Below are positions 1 through 11,588 of a DNA stretch of 64,000 bases, piece by piece. Within the stretch, counting starts at the first letter, position 1. Every line of letters begins with the position of its first letter. The DNA is from Simmondsia chinensis (lineage: Eukaryota > Streptophyta > Magnoliopsida > Caryophyllales > Simmondsiaceae), in assembly GCA_018398585.1 (NCBI GenBank), contig JAGTTD010000025.1:15567578-15631577 (forward strand). The letters are read 5' to 3'. Made by a program: the position numbers and the translations under genes. Under the pieces are notes generated by a model, which did not search any database, was not told the origin of the DNA, and worked only from the letters and a program-made list of their open reading frames with translations.

Positions 1-407
1 AGGAAAAGAGCGGGAAAATGGAAGAGTGGGCTGAAGTGGAGGTAAGTGCCTGTTCTAATGTGGCGCCTAAATAAATAAGACATGTGCTTTGACCAGCTTG
101 GCTAGTAACCGCCCAAGGCATGCAAGAGAGAGTGGGGCACGGCTTGAAGAAAGAGGGGAAAAAGGGCGGGAGCGGTTACTCCTTGATCATGGGGTTGACT
201 ACGGCTATAAATATGTGTAATGGGCATTCATTTTGGTGGGTTGTAATATCAGAAATTATTAACCAAAAATAGCCATTATTTCGTGTGAGACTTTTCTCTC
301 GTGTTTTTGTTTTAAAGGCTCTCGATTTTATTTCATCTTTATGTTCTTATAGGCTAGGTGAGCGAATCTCATCGCTATCACAGTGAGTTCGTAAAATAGC
401 TGTGACA
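1..407 (+). mobile_element. 3' part of a Gypsy-G family LTR
   Basis: This stretch aligns by eye, with scattered substitutions, to the last 400 or so bases of the LTR ending at 63146. Both share the CTATAAATATGTGTAATGGG TATA segment (about 204 here) and the terminal AATAGCTGTGACA. No primer-binding site follows, unlike at 63151. It is therefore the outer end of a 3' LTR or a solo LTR whose start lies left of the window. It abuts family-B LTR sequence, so it probably inserted into that repeat. Confidence 0.85.
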
Positions 408-1119
408 CACGCCCACCTCATAAAAAAATAAAAAAATAAAATTAAAGAGTGATCCATGTGTGCGCCTATTGACCAACCAGAGGACATCCTGTGTCGCATC
501 CTGGATCATGCGGATGGTAATCAGCGGCCATTCCAGTGGCCGAATCAATACGGGCCATGTGTCACTATTTTTGATTATAAATACATGCTTTTTCCAGCCA
601 AGATAATGCATTGAACTTTTAGGTTTTGTAACCTAGATTGCTCACACGAAAAAAACTTAAATTTATTTTAGAGATTTTCTAAATTAATGTTTAGTATAAT
701 TTTTCTAAAAATTATTTGTCGGATCAAACTTTTCCTAAATTAAATATTTTGGAAGTCCATCCTCTCGATGCTAGAAGAGGTTATTGCGAAGAAAAGACCT
801 TGAGGTGTCAAAAAATTGTCTTTCAATTTCAGGTCTTCAAATTGGAGCTGGGATTTGCGCTTTCAATATGTCTAAATTAAGTATTTGATATTTGGTTTGT
901 ATTCCTTTATTTCATTTATTCTACATACCATGTTTATACTTGTTTTATTTGATATTTTTTTTATTGTCATATTATGAGCCTATTAGAGTAAGATCTAAGT
1001 TTAATTAAATAGTTTAATTAGATTAGTGCATTAGATTCAAAATTAAAAGTTTTAAATTAGTTTTTCGCTACCCCCACTCTAGTCGTTTAGGAAAAATTGT
1101 TTGAAATACGTTCCCAACA
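408..1119 (+). repeat. Family-B LTR fragment B0
   Basis: From about 600 to 1119 this is a diverged copy, in opposite orientation, of the repeat at 46958-47490. Shared landmarks are GGTTTTGTAACCTAG, a GAGGT-ATTG-GAAGAA block, CATACCATGTTTATACTTGT, ATTATGAGCCTATTA and the LTR-like end CGTTCCCAACA. A TATA-like TTATAAATAC lies near 577. Positions 408-600 probably belong to the same LTR but are too diverged to align confidently. No PBS follows 1119. Confidence 0.7.
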
Positions 1120-2219
1120 TATTTATGGATGCATATTTGCATACCTATCCATCTTGAGTTACATAGAATTCAATAAAATTTTCCATTGTTGATCAAGTGT
1201 ATGAAAAAGCTTGTTCTTGTCTCTTTCCTACAATGTGCTTTCTTTCCATTAGAGAAACATATGAAAAACTAGAGAGCATGATTCAATTATATTAGGGGAA
1301 AAAAATAAATACCACATACAAGTATAATGGATGAGCTCACCAACTCGAGTCACTTGAATATTTGAATTCTTCCCAATATCTCTTCCACTTGCTGAAATTT
1401 CCTAGGGCTATGCCTAAGAGTAGAGGTATGAAACAAGGCATGTCTAGTTTTGGAGATATGTTCTACCCTACTTTGATTTTATTTGAGGGATGGATTTTGA
1501 TTTTGATTTATAGGTAGATTCCAAATGATGGGTTCAACAACACTTTTACTTTGTGTTGGGTTCTCAATGACGGGTTCAACATCACTTCGATTTCTAGGTA
1601 AAGTTGAAGGAATCACAGTAAGATTTTCCACAATTGCTGGAGAATTTGTCAAAGATGAGGTAACACGCTAAAAAAGGATATGAACTTAGTATGACACAGT
1701 AATACACAATAATAAATGTGAAAAAAATTTTAAGATATAAGTTGCACCTTCATATTATAATTTCACGAGCCTCATCCTAATTTGGTTGTTCTAAGTGGAT
1801 ATCATAGCATCTTTTATAATATGAAATTAGAAAATTGATGCAACATAATGTACTTGAATCAAAATACGTGATCACTATGTGGACATATAATAAAACTAGA
1901 AGAAAGCACAAAGATAAAAAAAATAATGATTCCAGTCCAAATGGAACAAATAATAAAGCAATAATATCCACTCCATAGCAAAATGAAACTGCAAAATGGG
2001 TAATTGCACATCTAATTAAAGCATATTGACAAACTAGAAGCTATAATCTTATCCTTATAGGGTATCATATTCTTTTCTCATTGTATCCGAAGTACTCCTT
2101 ATTCTCTCCCTCATGTAAAGCTGCATTTAAAGGCACGTCAACCATGCTCCATCAATATATTTTCTAATAGCGTCAATGTCATCAACATTAGTATCCTCCA
2201 TTTTAGTACATAGCTGGTG
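1120..2219. other. AT-rich stretch with no recognisable gene
   Basis: I see no domain, LTR boundary or long open frame here. Short frames (for example 1777-1971, minus) look like chance ORFs. Because a CACTA transposase relic follows directly, part of this stretch may be decayed CACTA sequence. Confidence 0.4.
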
Positions 2220-2710
2220 ATCTGTTTTAGGTATGCTTTCATCTCCATGTCAAATAAGTCTCTTGGTTTTGTTTAAGTGACAACATGCCAAATTTTTTCT
2301 TGCTTCATCGAGAGTGTAAAACACTTGCAATGCATGGAAGGGAAGAACAAATGGTTCATTTGTTTTCCACAATGTTCTTCGGTTGAAAAGAGTAAACCCA
2401 ATTCTATATTTCTTGACACTCCTATTAGAATCAACCTAATCACATAAAAAAAGAATGACCTTTCTTTCTTGATGGCAGTCCAATTCAAATGTTCCTATTA
2501 ATACACCGTAGCATGTCATCGGACCTCCTATATGTATACTAGTAGTGACACCACCACCAAAATTTTAAGTTATAACTTTTGTCTTTACACCTTTCACATG
2601 AAATTTGAAACCTCTGCAATGGATTCATTTCATCATGTTTAGCTACATACTATTAGCTCAACCATTGTAGGTCCTCCACTATAATAGGATCAACAGGTAG
2701 ATGAAGCCCT
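2220..2710 (-). pseudogene. CACTA TNP2 transposase relic (DUF4216 region)
   Basis: The minus strand reads, through stops, as a TNP2 C-terminal region: VEDLQWL near 2665, then CYGVLIGTFELD, ERKVILFLCD, a stop, KKYRIGFTLFN, TNEPFVLPF and ALQVFYTLDEA. The same landmarks occur in order in the TNP2 copy of CACTA-1 (15640-16030: RDLQWLSKG, YYGTLVEMLELNYYQGRKVV, GFTLVNFRHLLKSNEPFVLAP, FQVFYTPNP). It encodes no intact protein. It belongs to an older CACTA element whose ends I cannot find. Copia-1 inserted directly beside it. Confidence 0.75.
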
Positions 2711-2843
2711 ACATAAAAAATTAAACATAAATAAGACAAGTATGTGCACTTAAAACATTCATAAAATTAGAAAATTTTGGTGCCTGATATTATACCATCC
2801 TAGAGCTTATATTAAGTAAAAAAGTATTTTCTTTTGTGAATTT

Positions 2844-3028
2844 TATCAGAGGATATTCCCTCTTCGGAAAGTAAATTAGGGTTGCCTGCTTTTCTCTCTT
2901 TTACCCTTTGGTTACATTTATGGAGTAGGGTTATTTTAGTCCTTTACTTGTTTGCTTGAGATCTATATGAAAAGGGCACGCTGGTACCTTGCATCATTTA
3001 TTGAATTGGAAGTATTATTCATCTTTAA
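2844..3028 (+). repeat. 5' LTR of Copia-1
   Basis: It starts TATCAGAGGATATTCCC and matches 22805-22989 nearly throughout, including TTAGGGTTGC, GGAGTAGGGTTATTTTAG and CATCATT. The canonical TG start has become TA in both LTRs. The 3' end appears to have lost two bases relative to the other LTR, where CTTCACA is seen. Confidence 0.88.
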
Positions 3029-3041
3029 TGATATCAGAACC
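3029..3041 (+). other. Primer-binding site of Copia-1
   Basis: TGATATCAGAACC directly follows the LTR. It differs by two transitions from TGGTATCAGAGCC, the usual plant initiator-tRNA-Met complement. Confidence 0.75.
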
Positions 3042-3175
3042 TTGTTAAAGAGTCTCTCCTCCATCTGTCTCGTCTTTCCCTTCCACTCTTAATTTTTTTA
3101 TTCCGTTATTTTTCATCAGTTCTCTATTTGTCTTCAATTTGTTAAAGTTTTTTTTTTATTTTCTTTTAACATATA

Positions 3176-4640
3176 TGGCAGCACCAAATCCTAACCCCAA
3201 TCCCCTCCCGCTGGCCAATCATCAGCATCCTGATCTCCCTGGGCATGTCCAATCTTCCCTATATCGCTGCCTTATTCTCGGGTTATTTCCTCAGTGGTCT
3301 AACTATTGCCGGTGTCCCCATCTCTGGTATGTCATTAGCCCCCATGAGGCCACAAGTGTCTCAATTTCTTTGCCCAGACATCCCCTATTCCCTCCCCCCT
3401 ACAGTCACAAACTGCACGGCATATGCTAATTCTGGCAATCTTTAACCACTGTCCCCATCACCTTTCCCTTTGGCTTCTTTGGTGGGTTGACTGGCCTTAG
3501 CGGCGGTTACGGTGGCCTATCGTCTACTGCTGGTTGTAGCACCAGTGGCTAACTTGCCCAGCCCTTTGGTTGCGGGGGCGTGAAACTACCCATTGGTTGC
3601 GGTGGCGTGAAACTACCCACCCCCCAAAGCCCTCAATTACGTAATACTATAAATGTCCCCCTACTTTTATCTTTGTCTAGTATTTCAAATATTATTACAA
3701 CTAAGTCGGAAAACACACGGATTACCCTACATGAAGAGAGCAATTTTACATGCTTTTAGTTTCTCATCAATTAATAGGTCACATTGACGGTACCCACCCA
3801 TGTCCCCGAAACTATATAACAAACCTAATCTCGAGCACATAAACTGGGCTAGAATTGACCAAAGTCTTTGGTCATGCATAGTGGCCACCCTTCCTCGTCC
3901 CATTCTAAATGACATAGTTCGAAAACCCACACCAAAAGCCTTGTGGGATGCCTTAGTCAAGCAATTTCGGGACCACTCAATGGCTAGGAAATTTGACCTA
4001 AGAGCACAAATTGTAAATCTAAGAAAAGATGGAAAAACTATGAAAACCTACCTATCTGAAATCAAATCCATAGCTGATGACCTAGCTGCAATAAACTCTC
4101 CGATTTCAAACGTTGAACTTGTCCATTATGCCCTATTTGGGCTCCGAACTGAATATGTTGCTTTCGGCATCCTAGCCAGAAATACCAATCCCAATCGTAA
4201 CTTCGAGGTACCAAAAACCACCCTGCTAAATTAAGAGAGTGCCCAAGTTCGGTACCAAGGGTACTCTCCCACTGATCCTCAACATGCTTTAGTTGCTTCA
4301 AATGTAGGTACTCAAGGCTCAAACCCCGGTCGTGGTGGGTGTGGCCAAAGAAACAAAGGTCGCAACAATGGTTGTCGTGGCGGTCGAGGGGGCCAATCTA
4401 GAGGACATAATAATTAGCAAAACTTGGGTCAAAATATCCCCCCTCCCCCCCCAATTAAAAAGCACACCAAACTCGGAATCAGGTAACACCTTGGCTAATG
4501 CTAGTGGAATTCTTGGCCCAGACCTCAACTTTGCCAAATCTGGAACCACAGAGGTTATGGTACCATATCTTGGCCACACTGATTTGACAAGACAACCTTC
4601 CCAGATCCCTCATACTCTCTTGCTACCATGTTAATCACCG
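3176..4640 (+). pseudogene. Copia-1 gag
   Basis: Gag forms the capsid of the retrotransposon particle. The first ATG at 3176 gives MAAPNPNPNPLPL, then the frame shifts. The clearest block is 3800-4234, with INWARIDQSLWSCIVATLP, a KALWDALVKQF segment, KTMKTYLSEIKSIADDLAAI and VHYALFGL. This is the UBN2/gag-polypeptide pattern of copia gag. A Gly/Arg-rich stretch follows (about 4330-4420), but I see no intact CCHC zinc knuckle. Several frameshifts separate the blocks. Confidence 0.82.
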
Positions 4641-5758
4641 ACTCTTAGGACTATAGATGGTACCCCCACTTTGGTGCCACCAATCACATTACCCCCCATT
4701 AAGGTATGCTTCGATCTCTTCTTTATTACTATGGTCGTAAACAAGCCATGGTTGGGGATGTGGCTTTATTTCCTATTATGCATGTGGGTTAATCAATAAT
4801 TAAAAATAAACCACCATATTATCTTAAACATAATAATGTCATGTTAGTCCCTCAACTCATTCACAACCTTATTTCAAGAAAAAAGGCTTTGTCATTATAA
4901 TGGTTGTATTGTTGAATTTGTCTCAAATTTTTTCTTTGTTAAGGACAAAGCTATGGGGACCCCTCCACTTCGAGTTCGCAGTAATGGACCTCTAAATAGC
5001 ATCTTACCTCATTCCATTGGACTTATGGCTTGTATACAACATGGTGACGTGTGGCATCGACAATTAGGGCACCTAGGTCGGTTAATGCTAGACTTGTTAT
5101 GTAATCACCAACTTATTTCCAGTTCTTATTTTATTGATTTCTGTATTACTTGTAGTTTGTGCAAATCTCACCAGTTTCCATTTCAACATGCTTTACATTT
5201 AGGTGATTCCCCCTGCATTTAATTCATTCAGATGTATGACAATTTCTTATTTACTCAAACTCACGCTATAAGAACTATGTTACGTTCACCGATGATTTCA
5301 CTCGTTTTGCTTGGCTTTATCTAATCCAATATAAGTTTGAAGTTTTTGAACTTTTTGAAAACTTCAAAACATTTGTCAAAACTCAATTTTCCACAAAAAT
5401 CAAAATTTTTCAAAGTGATGGTTGTCGTGAATTTGATCATCGATGCATGAACATTTTATATTGTCAACATGACATTCATTTTTTCCTTTCATGTCTTGAT
5501 ACCCCACAACAAAATGGGGTGCCAGAACAAAAGCACCAAGACATTATTAAATGGCACAAACCCTGCTAATGGGATGACACGGCTTGCACTGCTTGTTTTC
5601 TAAAAAATTGCCTCCCAACCCTCGTTCTTAAAAACTCATCCCCTTTTGAAAAACTTTTCAAACATATCCCGGACTACTCAAGTTTTCACATCTTTGGATG
5701 TGCATGTGATCCTAACACCATACCGCCTGCCCCTCATAAATTAGCACCCCAATCCATT
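4641..5758 (+). pseudogene. Copia-1 protease and integrase (5' part of pol)
   Basis: At about 4649 the frame reads DYRWYPHFGATNHIT, where active copia proteases have a D-S-G triad, so the catalytic Asp is lost. The GAG-pre-integrase zinc region follows (4953-5222: WHRQLGHLGRL, then CITCSLC). The integrase core follows: HSD, FTDDFTRFAWLYLI, FQSDGCREFD and TPQQNGVPEQKH, which keeps the D, D and E landmarks among stops at about 5221 and 5566. The part ends in FHIFGCACDP and KLAPQSID, where the DNA-transposon insert begins. Confidence 0.85.
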
Positions 5759-6174
5759 GACTAAAGTCCCATTTCGGTCAAGTGACCAAAAATTTAGAAG
5801 ATTAAGTTGCCAAACTCATAATAAAAGCCCCTTTAGACACCCAATTGATTTTAAATGGCCAATCGGTAACCCAAAATAAACTTTAGAAGACTTAGTCACC
5901 TAACTCACAGTACAAATTTCTTGTATCACTCAAGTGGTTTGAAATGGACAAGTTGGTCACTCAAATAATAATAGAAAAATTTTATCTTCTAACCGTAAAT
6001 AACAACTCATTTTCATTGCCAAAGTGATTTAAGAGTGGTAAAAATAAAATTTCATCATTCCAATGAAAAATAACTAATTTAATTATGTTTTTGACTTATT
6101 TATTTCATTATTCTGCATATTTTCTTTTCAATAGAAAATGTTTTATTTGTAACAAATTGTTGCACAGCTAGTAA

Positions 6175-6365
6175 GGCTAGACATAACCCCAAGCGACCTA
6201 AGCAGCCCTTTGGGCCTCCAAATTTTTTATGTTTGATTTTTAAAGTATCAATTATTAATACTAATAAGTTTTACTATTGAAATTTTTACAATTTCTAATA
6301 TATTACGGGCACCATTTGAAATTTTCACTTGCGGCCCCAAAAATGTCAGGACCGGCCCTGACATT
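6175..6365. repeat. Possible hAT-type MITE remnant
   Basis: The right side ends in GTCAGGACCGGCCCTGACA. Its complement is the CAGGGCCGG-type end preceding a TTTTTGGGGCC block that is common in plant hAT MITEs. The left side (AAGGCTAGACATAACCCC) is only loosely complementary, so boundaries and TSD are uncertain. Confidence 0.4.
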
Positions 6366-6369
6366 TGTC

Positions 6370-7085
6370 TCTTAACGTCAGGTAAAAATTAAAAGATTTG
6401 ACATTAAATAAACTTGATAAAATATTCTTAAAAAAATGAGAATTTAATGAATATTTAAAAATAAGAATCAATAAATGTCAGGTGCATTAAAAATAATAAA
6501 AATCAAATTGGAAATTTTTTTATCAAAATTAGGTGTCATGTTAGTATCTTTTGTTCAAAAATCATCACTTCTAATAAATATACCATACCATCAGAATCAC
6601 GTTCTATTTTACCATTTTCCAACAGAAATCTACCGCATTTCGACAAAAGGATGCCTGATTAATAAAATTTTATAACTTTAGAGTACCTTAGTGATAAAAT
6701 GTTTAAACCTCCAGGTACTCCATTACATATATTAAAACGTTAGGATATATACGTGATAAATAGTCAAATCTCATAATGCCTAACTGATAATTTTACTAAA
6801 TAAAACATTAGAAAATGCTATAAAAGAATGAGAATCAAGGAATACCAAGTGCTTTAAACATTAGAAAATATTTTTAAAAAATGAGAACCCATGAAAGATT
6901 TAAAAAATATTTTATTTATAATCAAATTGATCTTTGTCATTTTTAATGTATCTGACATTTATTGATTTCGGTTTTTTTTCTAAATATTCTTTGAATTCTC
7001 ATATTTTAGAATATTTTTTCAAGTTTTATATAATGTCAAAATTTTTTATAATCTTTTAATTTTTACCTAACATCAACAGCTACAT
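6370..7085. repeat. Second inverted-repeat element inside TIR-1
   Basis: The left arm (about 6370-6510: CAGGTAAAAATTAAAAGAT, then AATAAATGTCAGGT) is matched in inverse by about 6925-7075, with the same order and small indels. Arms are about 130 bp around a non-repeated core of about 420 bp. No coding capacity is visible. It looks like a foldback MITE, or the inner portion of TIR-1. Confidence 0.6.
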
Positions 7086-8240
7086 GTGCACCAATTTCTC
7101 ACAAATAGAACATAGACCTCGAAAAGAAAATATGACAATCAATGAAATATACAAGTCAAAAACAAAATTAAATTTGTTATTTTCATTTGGATGAAATCTT
7201 TTTTTTTTTTTTAAATCTTTTTAAGTTACTTTAGGGATGAAAATGAGTTGTTATTTAAAGTTGGGTAATAAAAATTTTTAAATTATTACTTGAGTGACCA
7301 AATTATCCATTTTAAATCACTTCAGTGATTAAATGATACTTTTATTACGAGTTGGGTGACTAAGTCTTATAAAATTTAACTTGAGTGACCAATTTGTTCA
7401 TTTTAAATGACATGGGTGACTCAAATGGACTTTTATTAGAAGTTTGGTGACTAAATCTTCCAAAATTTGATACTACAAGAAAAAGACGATTGAGTATCAG
7501 AAAATTTTCTATACTAAAAAGCTTATTTTCCAATACTATAGATCTTTAGTATCGGAAATTTTTTGCAATTGCAATACTGGCGTAGCTATTGCCCTAGTAT
7601 CAGATAAAACCTATCCGATACTAATGAATCTAGAGCAATAGCATCGGATGTCCCAATAGTAAACTACAAGAAAACTGGTCTTTAACGACCAAAAATAACG
7701 ACCAGATTTTTTTTTTGGTCGTTAAAAGTAAATGTTTAGTGCCTAGTTACGACGGGATTAAAAACCGTCGTTATAGGGTGGTACAAGCTGGGCTTTTAAC
7801 GATGAGCACTAAGTATGGTCGTTAATTCAACTCAGAAATCGTCGTTAATGGCCTTATCTATGCAATAAAATTTTGATTAAAAATTATAATATCGATTAAT
7901 CTGTAAAAATTTGATACTCCTTTTATAATTTTCTATTGTAACCTTTTTCGTAACTCTTTTCTAATCTAACTTCTCTTCCCTCTATCCATACTGTAATTCA
8001 AGATTCGAGTATCAAATAATACTCGAATTAGTATTTGACTCTATATTTGGCTCATTCAATATACCCCAATTGTATTTAATTATTACTCATTTAATATATT
8101 TAAATATATTAAATATTAATCAAAATAATGACTAATTAAGGTAAGAAAAAAATTTACACAATAACAAAACAATCTACCCAAAAACTATCTTATACCGAAA
8201 TTATAACCAAAAATATTATTGAGTTATTTGAAAGAAACTC

Positions 8241-8594
8241 ATGAATTTCTCTTCAACCAAGAAATACACAACTCCACCACCACCAGAAGCCCTAAATTGT
8301 GGGCCTGTGCTTGCTGCCGCTGTCATCATTCACAAGCATCATCCACCGTTTCTCGTGGTCTGTCGTTCACCGTCGTTGTCCATCATTCGCCACCATGGTC
8401 CTTTGGTCGCTGTGGCTCGTCACACTCCTTGGTGGTTCGCCATGGTCACAAGTGCTTCTCTTTCTCTTCCCAGCCGCACTCTCTCTTCATCTCAAGTTGC
8501 TCCATCGTTTTCATGTCTCAAATCTATTCAACAATGTTGCTGCTCACTGAAGCCCTCCTCCTTGGTCGCCCAACCTGATTCAAGTTTTTTTTAA
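8241..8594 (+). CDS. Exon-like ORF of unknown origin in CACTA-2
   Basis: An ATG at 8241 opens 117 codons (MNFSSTKKYTTPPPP...) rich in Ser, His, Pro and Val. The region is more GC-rich than its surroundings, and two other frames are also open here, so the ORF may be compositional. An AAAGGTAAAT at about 8594 could be a splice donor, which would fit a captured first exon of a host gene. I recognise no domain. Confidence 0.2.
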   Translation: MNFSSTKKYTTPPPPEALNCGPVLAAAVIIHKHHPPFLVVCRSPSLSIIRHHGPLVAVARHTPWWFAMVTSASLSLPSRTLSSSQVAPSFSCLKSIQQCCCSLKPSSLVAQPDSSFF

Positions 8595-9045
8595 AGGTAA
8601 ATTACCTAAAACGAACATTGATATGTTTGAAATTGCTTTTCAGTGTGTAATTACATATGTGTTAGGATTTATTACTTTAAAAAGACATTAATTTTGACAT
8701 TGCTCTTGTTATTGACATTGTGAATCGAATATTGTGCAAAAATCTTTTCTTATATTGTTGCTTAAATAGGGATTTGTGATTTTACAATTGTCATTTTTGT
8801 TCTCTGATTTTAACTATAAACAACATATGTATTATATTGGCTCTTTATTGAATCCTTATATTTAACCTGATGTCGATTTGATTCGTATAACGTGTTGAAA
8901 CATTTAATTAGGTACATTTTTGAAACATCATACACTGATTCGGTTATTCTTTTTAGGTATATTCTTGGAATATCTTATAAGAATATGAAGCCCAATAAAT
9001 AATTGATGAATTTTATTTATGATTAAGTGAGTTTAACATACCAAT

Positions 9046-9414
9046 ATGGAAGACCGCCAGGTTATACATTCTGGTTTGACCATTGTAAGATTCAAAGAGA
9101 AACCGAATCTGATTCTAAAAGAGAGGATCAGGTTGATGGATATAGATCTAATGACCATTGATATTTATGAGACTAGTGAGACTAGAAATGAGAAGAAAAA
9201 GAAAAAAAAAGTGACCTTGTTTTCTTGTTTATCCTATGTAATTTTGATGACCCTTTTTCTTATAGTGCAAGCATGTCAAATTAGCTCATTGAATTTCAAC
9301 GTTGTATACAATTGGAAGTTGCGTATACTAAAAATGAACATGGCCAATTCTTTAAAGAATGATGCTGTACACCACGAGAAAATAAGCACACGAAATGCCA
9401 TGACAGGGATTTGA
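9046..9414 (+). CDS. Small hypothetical ORF with one predicted membrane segment
   Basis: The frame opens with ATG and runs 122 codons. Residues about 45-52 are Lys-rich, followed by a hydrophobic stretch of about 25 residues (VTLFSCLSYVILMTLFLIVQ) and a short polar tail. The ORF ends inside the tRNA-like sequence on the other strand, which argues against a conserved gene. No family recognised. Confidence 0.18.
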   Translation: MEDRQVIHSGLTIVRFKEKPNLILKERIRLMDIDLMTIDIYETSETRNEKKKKKKVTLFSCLSYVILMTLFLIVQACQISSLNFNVVYNWKLRILKMNMANSLKNDAVHHEKISTRNAMTGI

Positions 9415-9469
9415 ACCCTGCCCCTCACGCGTGATATGCAAAACTAATTACCACCTGAGCTACAATCCC
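9396..9469 (-). other. tRNA-like sequence (degenerate tRNA or SINE head)
   Basis: The complement is 74 nt long. It begins GGGATTGTAGCTCAGGTGG, matching a pol III A box, and carries a perfect T arm (CAGGG TTCAAAT CCCTG) with the B box GGTTCAAATCC. A TGC trinucleotide sits where an Ala anticodon would fall. The acceptor and D stems do not pair, so a functional tRNA is unlikely. A tRNA-derived SINE is possible, but no A tail or TSD was found. Confidence 0.5.
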
Positions 9470-9870
9470 TTATGTGATTTTATTGCGTGAATTAAATATT
9501 TATTTTTTCTTATGATGGCGTCACTCGTGCCCTTTCGTGTCCTCATTATTCATGGTGTATGGCAGTACTCTTCCTTAAATTGGTGTTTCACTTTTTCTTG
9601 GTTTTCTTTTATGATTGTATTTTATTGTGTTTCAATTAGCATGTCTTTAAGAGTCTCCCTCTCCCTTATTTGATTAACTTTTGCTGCTGAGTTTTATTGC
9701 TATAATTTCTAGTCCGAAGTTGAGGGTATAGATCAACCCGTTGAAAGCACTTTATAAGCCTCAAGGCCACCTTCAAATGGTGATCAGAAAGATCTGTTGC
9801 TACTACATGTTAGGTAATATGGCTAATGGTATTTCGACGCACTTGTTTATGCGATTCCTTTGCTTACAAG

Positions 9871-10292
9871 TAGAGGTGTTTTTGAGCCGAGCCGAGCCGA
9901 GCCGAGCCCGAGCTTGCCAGGATCGAGGCTCGGCTCGGCTCGATCTAAGCTCGGTGAGCTTCAAATTAGGCTTGCAATATTTTGGCTCCTTTAAGTTCAA
10001 TATAAGCTCGTTTGGGCTCATTTAAGCTCGGGCTGGGCTCATTTAGGCTTCAATATGGATTCATTGGGTAATATTTAAGCAAATATATCATATTAGAAAA
10101 AGCTTGCTTAGGCTCATTTAGGCTCGTGAACCTACGAGCTCGAGCATCAATAGGCTCGGGCTCGGCTTGATGAGCTAAACGAGCTAGCTTGGCTTGGCTC
10201 GGCTTGAGCTCAAAGCTAGCCGAGCTTTTCGAGCTTTGTGATGAGACTGTTCCCGAGGGCTCGTGAGCCGGCTCGGCTCATTTACACCCCTA
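9871..10292. mobile_element. hAT-type MITE-1
   Basis: A perfect 8-bp TSD, CTTACAAG, lies at 9863-9870 and 10293-10300. The left end TAGAGGTGTTTTTGAGCC and right end complement TAGGGGTGTAAATGAGCC form a TIR of about 23 bp with four mismatches. The 422-bp body is GAGCC/GCTCG-rich and non-coding. TSD length and TIR type identify a hAT non-autonomous element. Confidence 0.93.
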
Positions 10293-11546
10293 CTTACAAG
10301 TGCTTGTACCTACTCCAAAGTTTGTTATATATTATTTTGAAGTATCGTGGGACTATAATTTGTGTTGACATTTGCTTCCGAACATGAGCAAGTATTATGA
10401 AAATGAATTCAATTGTTCCAAGCTTGAAGATCTTAGTTTGGATGTTATACAAAATTCTAGGGAGATAGAGAGAAGGTATCCAACTACCTACCACTAAATA
10501 ATCACATTTTTGTTTTATCATTTCCAAATGAACATACTTAATACCCTTGGATCATGCATTTTCAAAAATCTACATGCTTCCATTTTTTGCATTCAATTTA
10601 GAATTCTTGTCATTTGATTTTGACTTTCTTACTTGCTGAAGGACGCCACTTAGAGAGTGCCTTGGATGTAAAAGAGTTAAAAAAACAAAAAGGTGATTGA
10701 CAACCCTTCATTTCTACTCAGGAAGCTTATATCTTTGTCGGACCTACCATCTTGAAATGCCTTCTAGTAGAAGAAACTCCTACGTTAGCGTTGGATTGTA
10801 ATAATAGTGTTGTTCATATGTAACATAATTTAGAAATAACAGTTTGAGATATTTACCCAAATCTCATAAATGTGAAAGTGGTTTTTTACTTGTAATGGAT
10901 AAATGATTAAGTGAGATTACACTAAGAAATTGAAGGTCCCTTTTTGTTTAGCTTTACACTATTTTAGTTGGTTGTATGTAAGCCTTTTTGATGTTCTGTG
11001 AGTGACATTATGCTTACTGATTAAGTTTTCATCCAATACCACTTGTTAGTTGCATTGTGGATATGTACATTAGTGGTTATGAGAATTAGGGTTCTCCTTT
11101 GTGCAGCTTTATTATTATAATACTGTTGCAATTTTTGGATTTATTCTTGTAGAGTTTGAGTTTGTGATTGTTTCAATATTCATAGAGTATATATTGTTGA
11201 GTTATCTGGAATTCTTGTGGACTTTGGACTTTGTGATAAAGTTTTATGTGAAAAGATTATATTATTGAGTTTTAGGTTTCCACAATTGTGGAATTTTGGG
11301 TGAATAATTTATACTGAGAAGAGTAGAAGAATATATTATTGAATTTGGAGTACTCATCAGGTTTGGGTCATTTATTTGTATGTTAGTTTTTGAAGACGTG
11401 TTTATTAATAATGTTTGTTGACGATTGTGAGGGGATGCTAATCTTTGTTCTGATTTCGGAGGGAGGGCAAGGATTGCGGAATTTTAATTAATTAGTTTTG
11501 TTTTATGATTTGGTACTATGTGACAACATATTTCTGACATGATTGT

Positions 11547-11550
<4 letters not shown>

Positions 11551-11588
<38 letters not shown>
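11551..11588. repeat. C homopolymer, 38 bases
   Basis: An uninterrupted run of 38 C follows TTGTTGTG. Runs of this length are rare in plants and unstable. It may be partly a sequencing or assembly artefact. Confidence 0.9.

Noticed and set aside
8219..8578. Confident host gene call
   Set aside because: Three plus frames are open over the same GC-rich patch and no domain is recognisable. It is kept only as a low-confidence exon-like ORF.
9396..9469. Functional tRNA-Ala gene
   Set aside because: The T arm and promoter boxes are good, but the acceptor and D stems do not pair and the 3' end is not complementary to the 5' end.
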